Shown: one piece after another, positions 41,387-41,766 of the stretch
How the letters are laid out: every line of letters starts with the position of its first letter
Position numbering within the stretch: position 1 is the first letter of the stretch
NCBI RefSeq assembly: GCF_018500185.1
Contig: NZ_JAHBGI010000011.1
Span: forward strand, 110,395 to 152,160
Direction: 5' to 3'
Source: Litoribacter ruber
GTDB taxonomy: Bacteria > Bacteroidota > Bacteroidia > Cytophagales > Cyclobacteriaceae
Length of the DNA stretch: 41,766 nucleotides
Made by a program: the position numbers and the translations under genes
Notes under the pieces: generated by a model
The model's input: the letters and a program-made list of their open reading frames with translations, nothing else
Told to the model about the DNA's origin: nothing
Databases searched by the model: none

Positions 41387-41766
41387 GGGCACTGCGCGGG
41401 ATGAAAGTGGGTAACGGGAAGATGGCAGGAATAAACCATTGAAGTGAACAGTCCATCAATTGCGGATTCCTTTATCAGCGCTCAGTGCACTGAGCGCTAG
41501 TTAGTTAACTGCGCTCTGAGCGCTGGGCACTGCGCGGGATGATAGTGGGTAGTGGGAAGATGGCAGGAATAAACCATTGAAGTGAACAGTCCATCAATTG
41601 CGGATTCCTTTATCAGCGCTCAGTGCACTGAGCGCTAGTTAGTTAACTGCGCTCTGAGCGCTGGGCACTGCGCGGGATGAAAGTGGGTAGTGGGAAGATG
41701 GCAGGATTGCAGCATTGAAGTGAACACTACATCAATTGCGGAATTCTCTCTCAGCGCTCAGTGCAC
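41387..41766. repeat. 138-bp tandem repeat (at least 2.75 copies) with internal 22-bp palindrome
   Basis: Units begin at GGGCACTGCGCGGG (41387, 41525, 41663), an exact 138-bp period; the third runs off the window. Copies 1 and 2 differ at only a few bases, copy 3 at more. Each unit holds a perfect 22-bp palindrome made of AGCGCTCAGTG and its reverse complement (41477-41498, 41615-41636, and cut at 41753-41766). A second CTGAGCGCT arm (41516-41524) and AGTTAACT follow. No open reading frame of useful length was seen. Confidence 0.9.

Noticed and set aside
41387-41766. CRISPR array
   Set aside because: The whole 138-bp unit repeats, with no unique spacers.
1-41766. tRNA or rRNA genes, cobalamin riboswitch
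   Set aside because: No cloverleaf with a T-loop GTTCGA-type core, no rRNA-like stretch and no B12-box were recognised on either strand by eye.

Overview
The window looks like chromosomal DNA of a pigmented Bacteroidota bacterium of the order Cytophagales, most likely family Cyclobacteriaceae (Algoriphagus-like). Evidence: a gliding-type GldE beside ssb and mutY, the Bacteroidota order mutY / HU / TPR / mini ribosomal protein / RNase G, a fusion-type CrtYcd lycopene cyclase (a form known from Algoriphagus), DUF4286 and COX24-type mini-proteins, and many outer-membrane proteins with short signal peptides ending in AQ. No rRNA, tRNA, CRISPR array, prophage or insertion sequence was recognised. 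Taxonomy is an inference from gene content.

Layout. 1-9.6 kb: housekeeping and small metabolic genes (TRIC-type channel, methyltransferase + patatin pair, VOC protein, secreted M28 peptidase, a secreted protein of unknown function, thioredoxin + small acidic protein, YjjX, YebC, type II NADH dehydrogenase, a gamma-glutamylcyclotransferase-like protein, a Spy-like periplasmic protein). 9.7-15.6 kb: gltBD glutamate synthase. 15.8-21.9 kb: gldE, ssb and mutY on the minus strand; HU, a TPR protein, a 29-residue ribosomal protein and RNase G on the plus strand. 22-23.2 kb: an AAA_14/DUF4143 ATPase behind an unusual array of 32-bp-phased palindromes.

23.4-30.6 kb is the most coherent system: a six-gene minus-strand operon (ECF sigma factor, crtI, crtB, crtYcd, ispH, crtW) with 1-3 bp gaps or short overlaps. 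It is preceded by a separately terminated MerR/B12-binding regulator with the CarH photoreceptor signature (W-x9-EH and ExHxxG), and then by a CruF-like carotenoid hydratase. The genes would convert phytoene to keto-carotenoids of the flexixanthin type. GGPP synthase, CrtZ and CrtD are not in the window. A candidate operator with 11-bp-phased half-sites lies between the regulator's terminator and the sigma gene.

30.6-34.3 kb: DUF4286, coaX, a GNAT acetyltransferase, a GxxExxY gene broken by an in-frame stop and bracketed by paired inverted repeats, and a BamA/Omp85-like barrel. 34.6-37.8 kb: a three-gene glycan module (LegC-type aminotransferase, 4,6-dehydratase-like SDR, initiating sugar-phosphate transferase). 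37.9-41.2 kb: four paralogous outer-membrane barrel proteins. The window ends in an unfinished 138-bp tandem repeat whose unit contains a perfect 22-bp palindrome.

A striking background feature is a dispersed family of degenerate CACAGAG/CGCAAAG repeats in the intergenic regions. One copy supplies the last codons and stop of crtW, and five sit together upstream of the glycan module.
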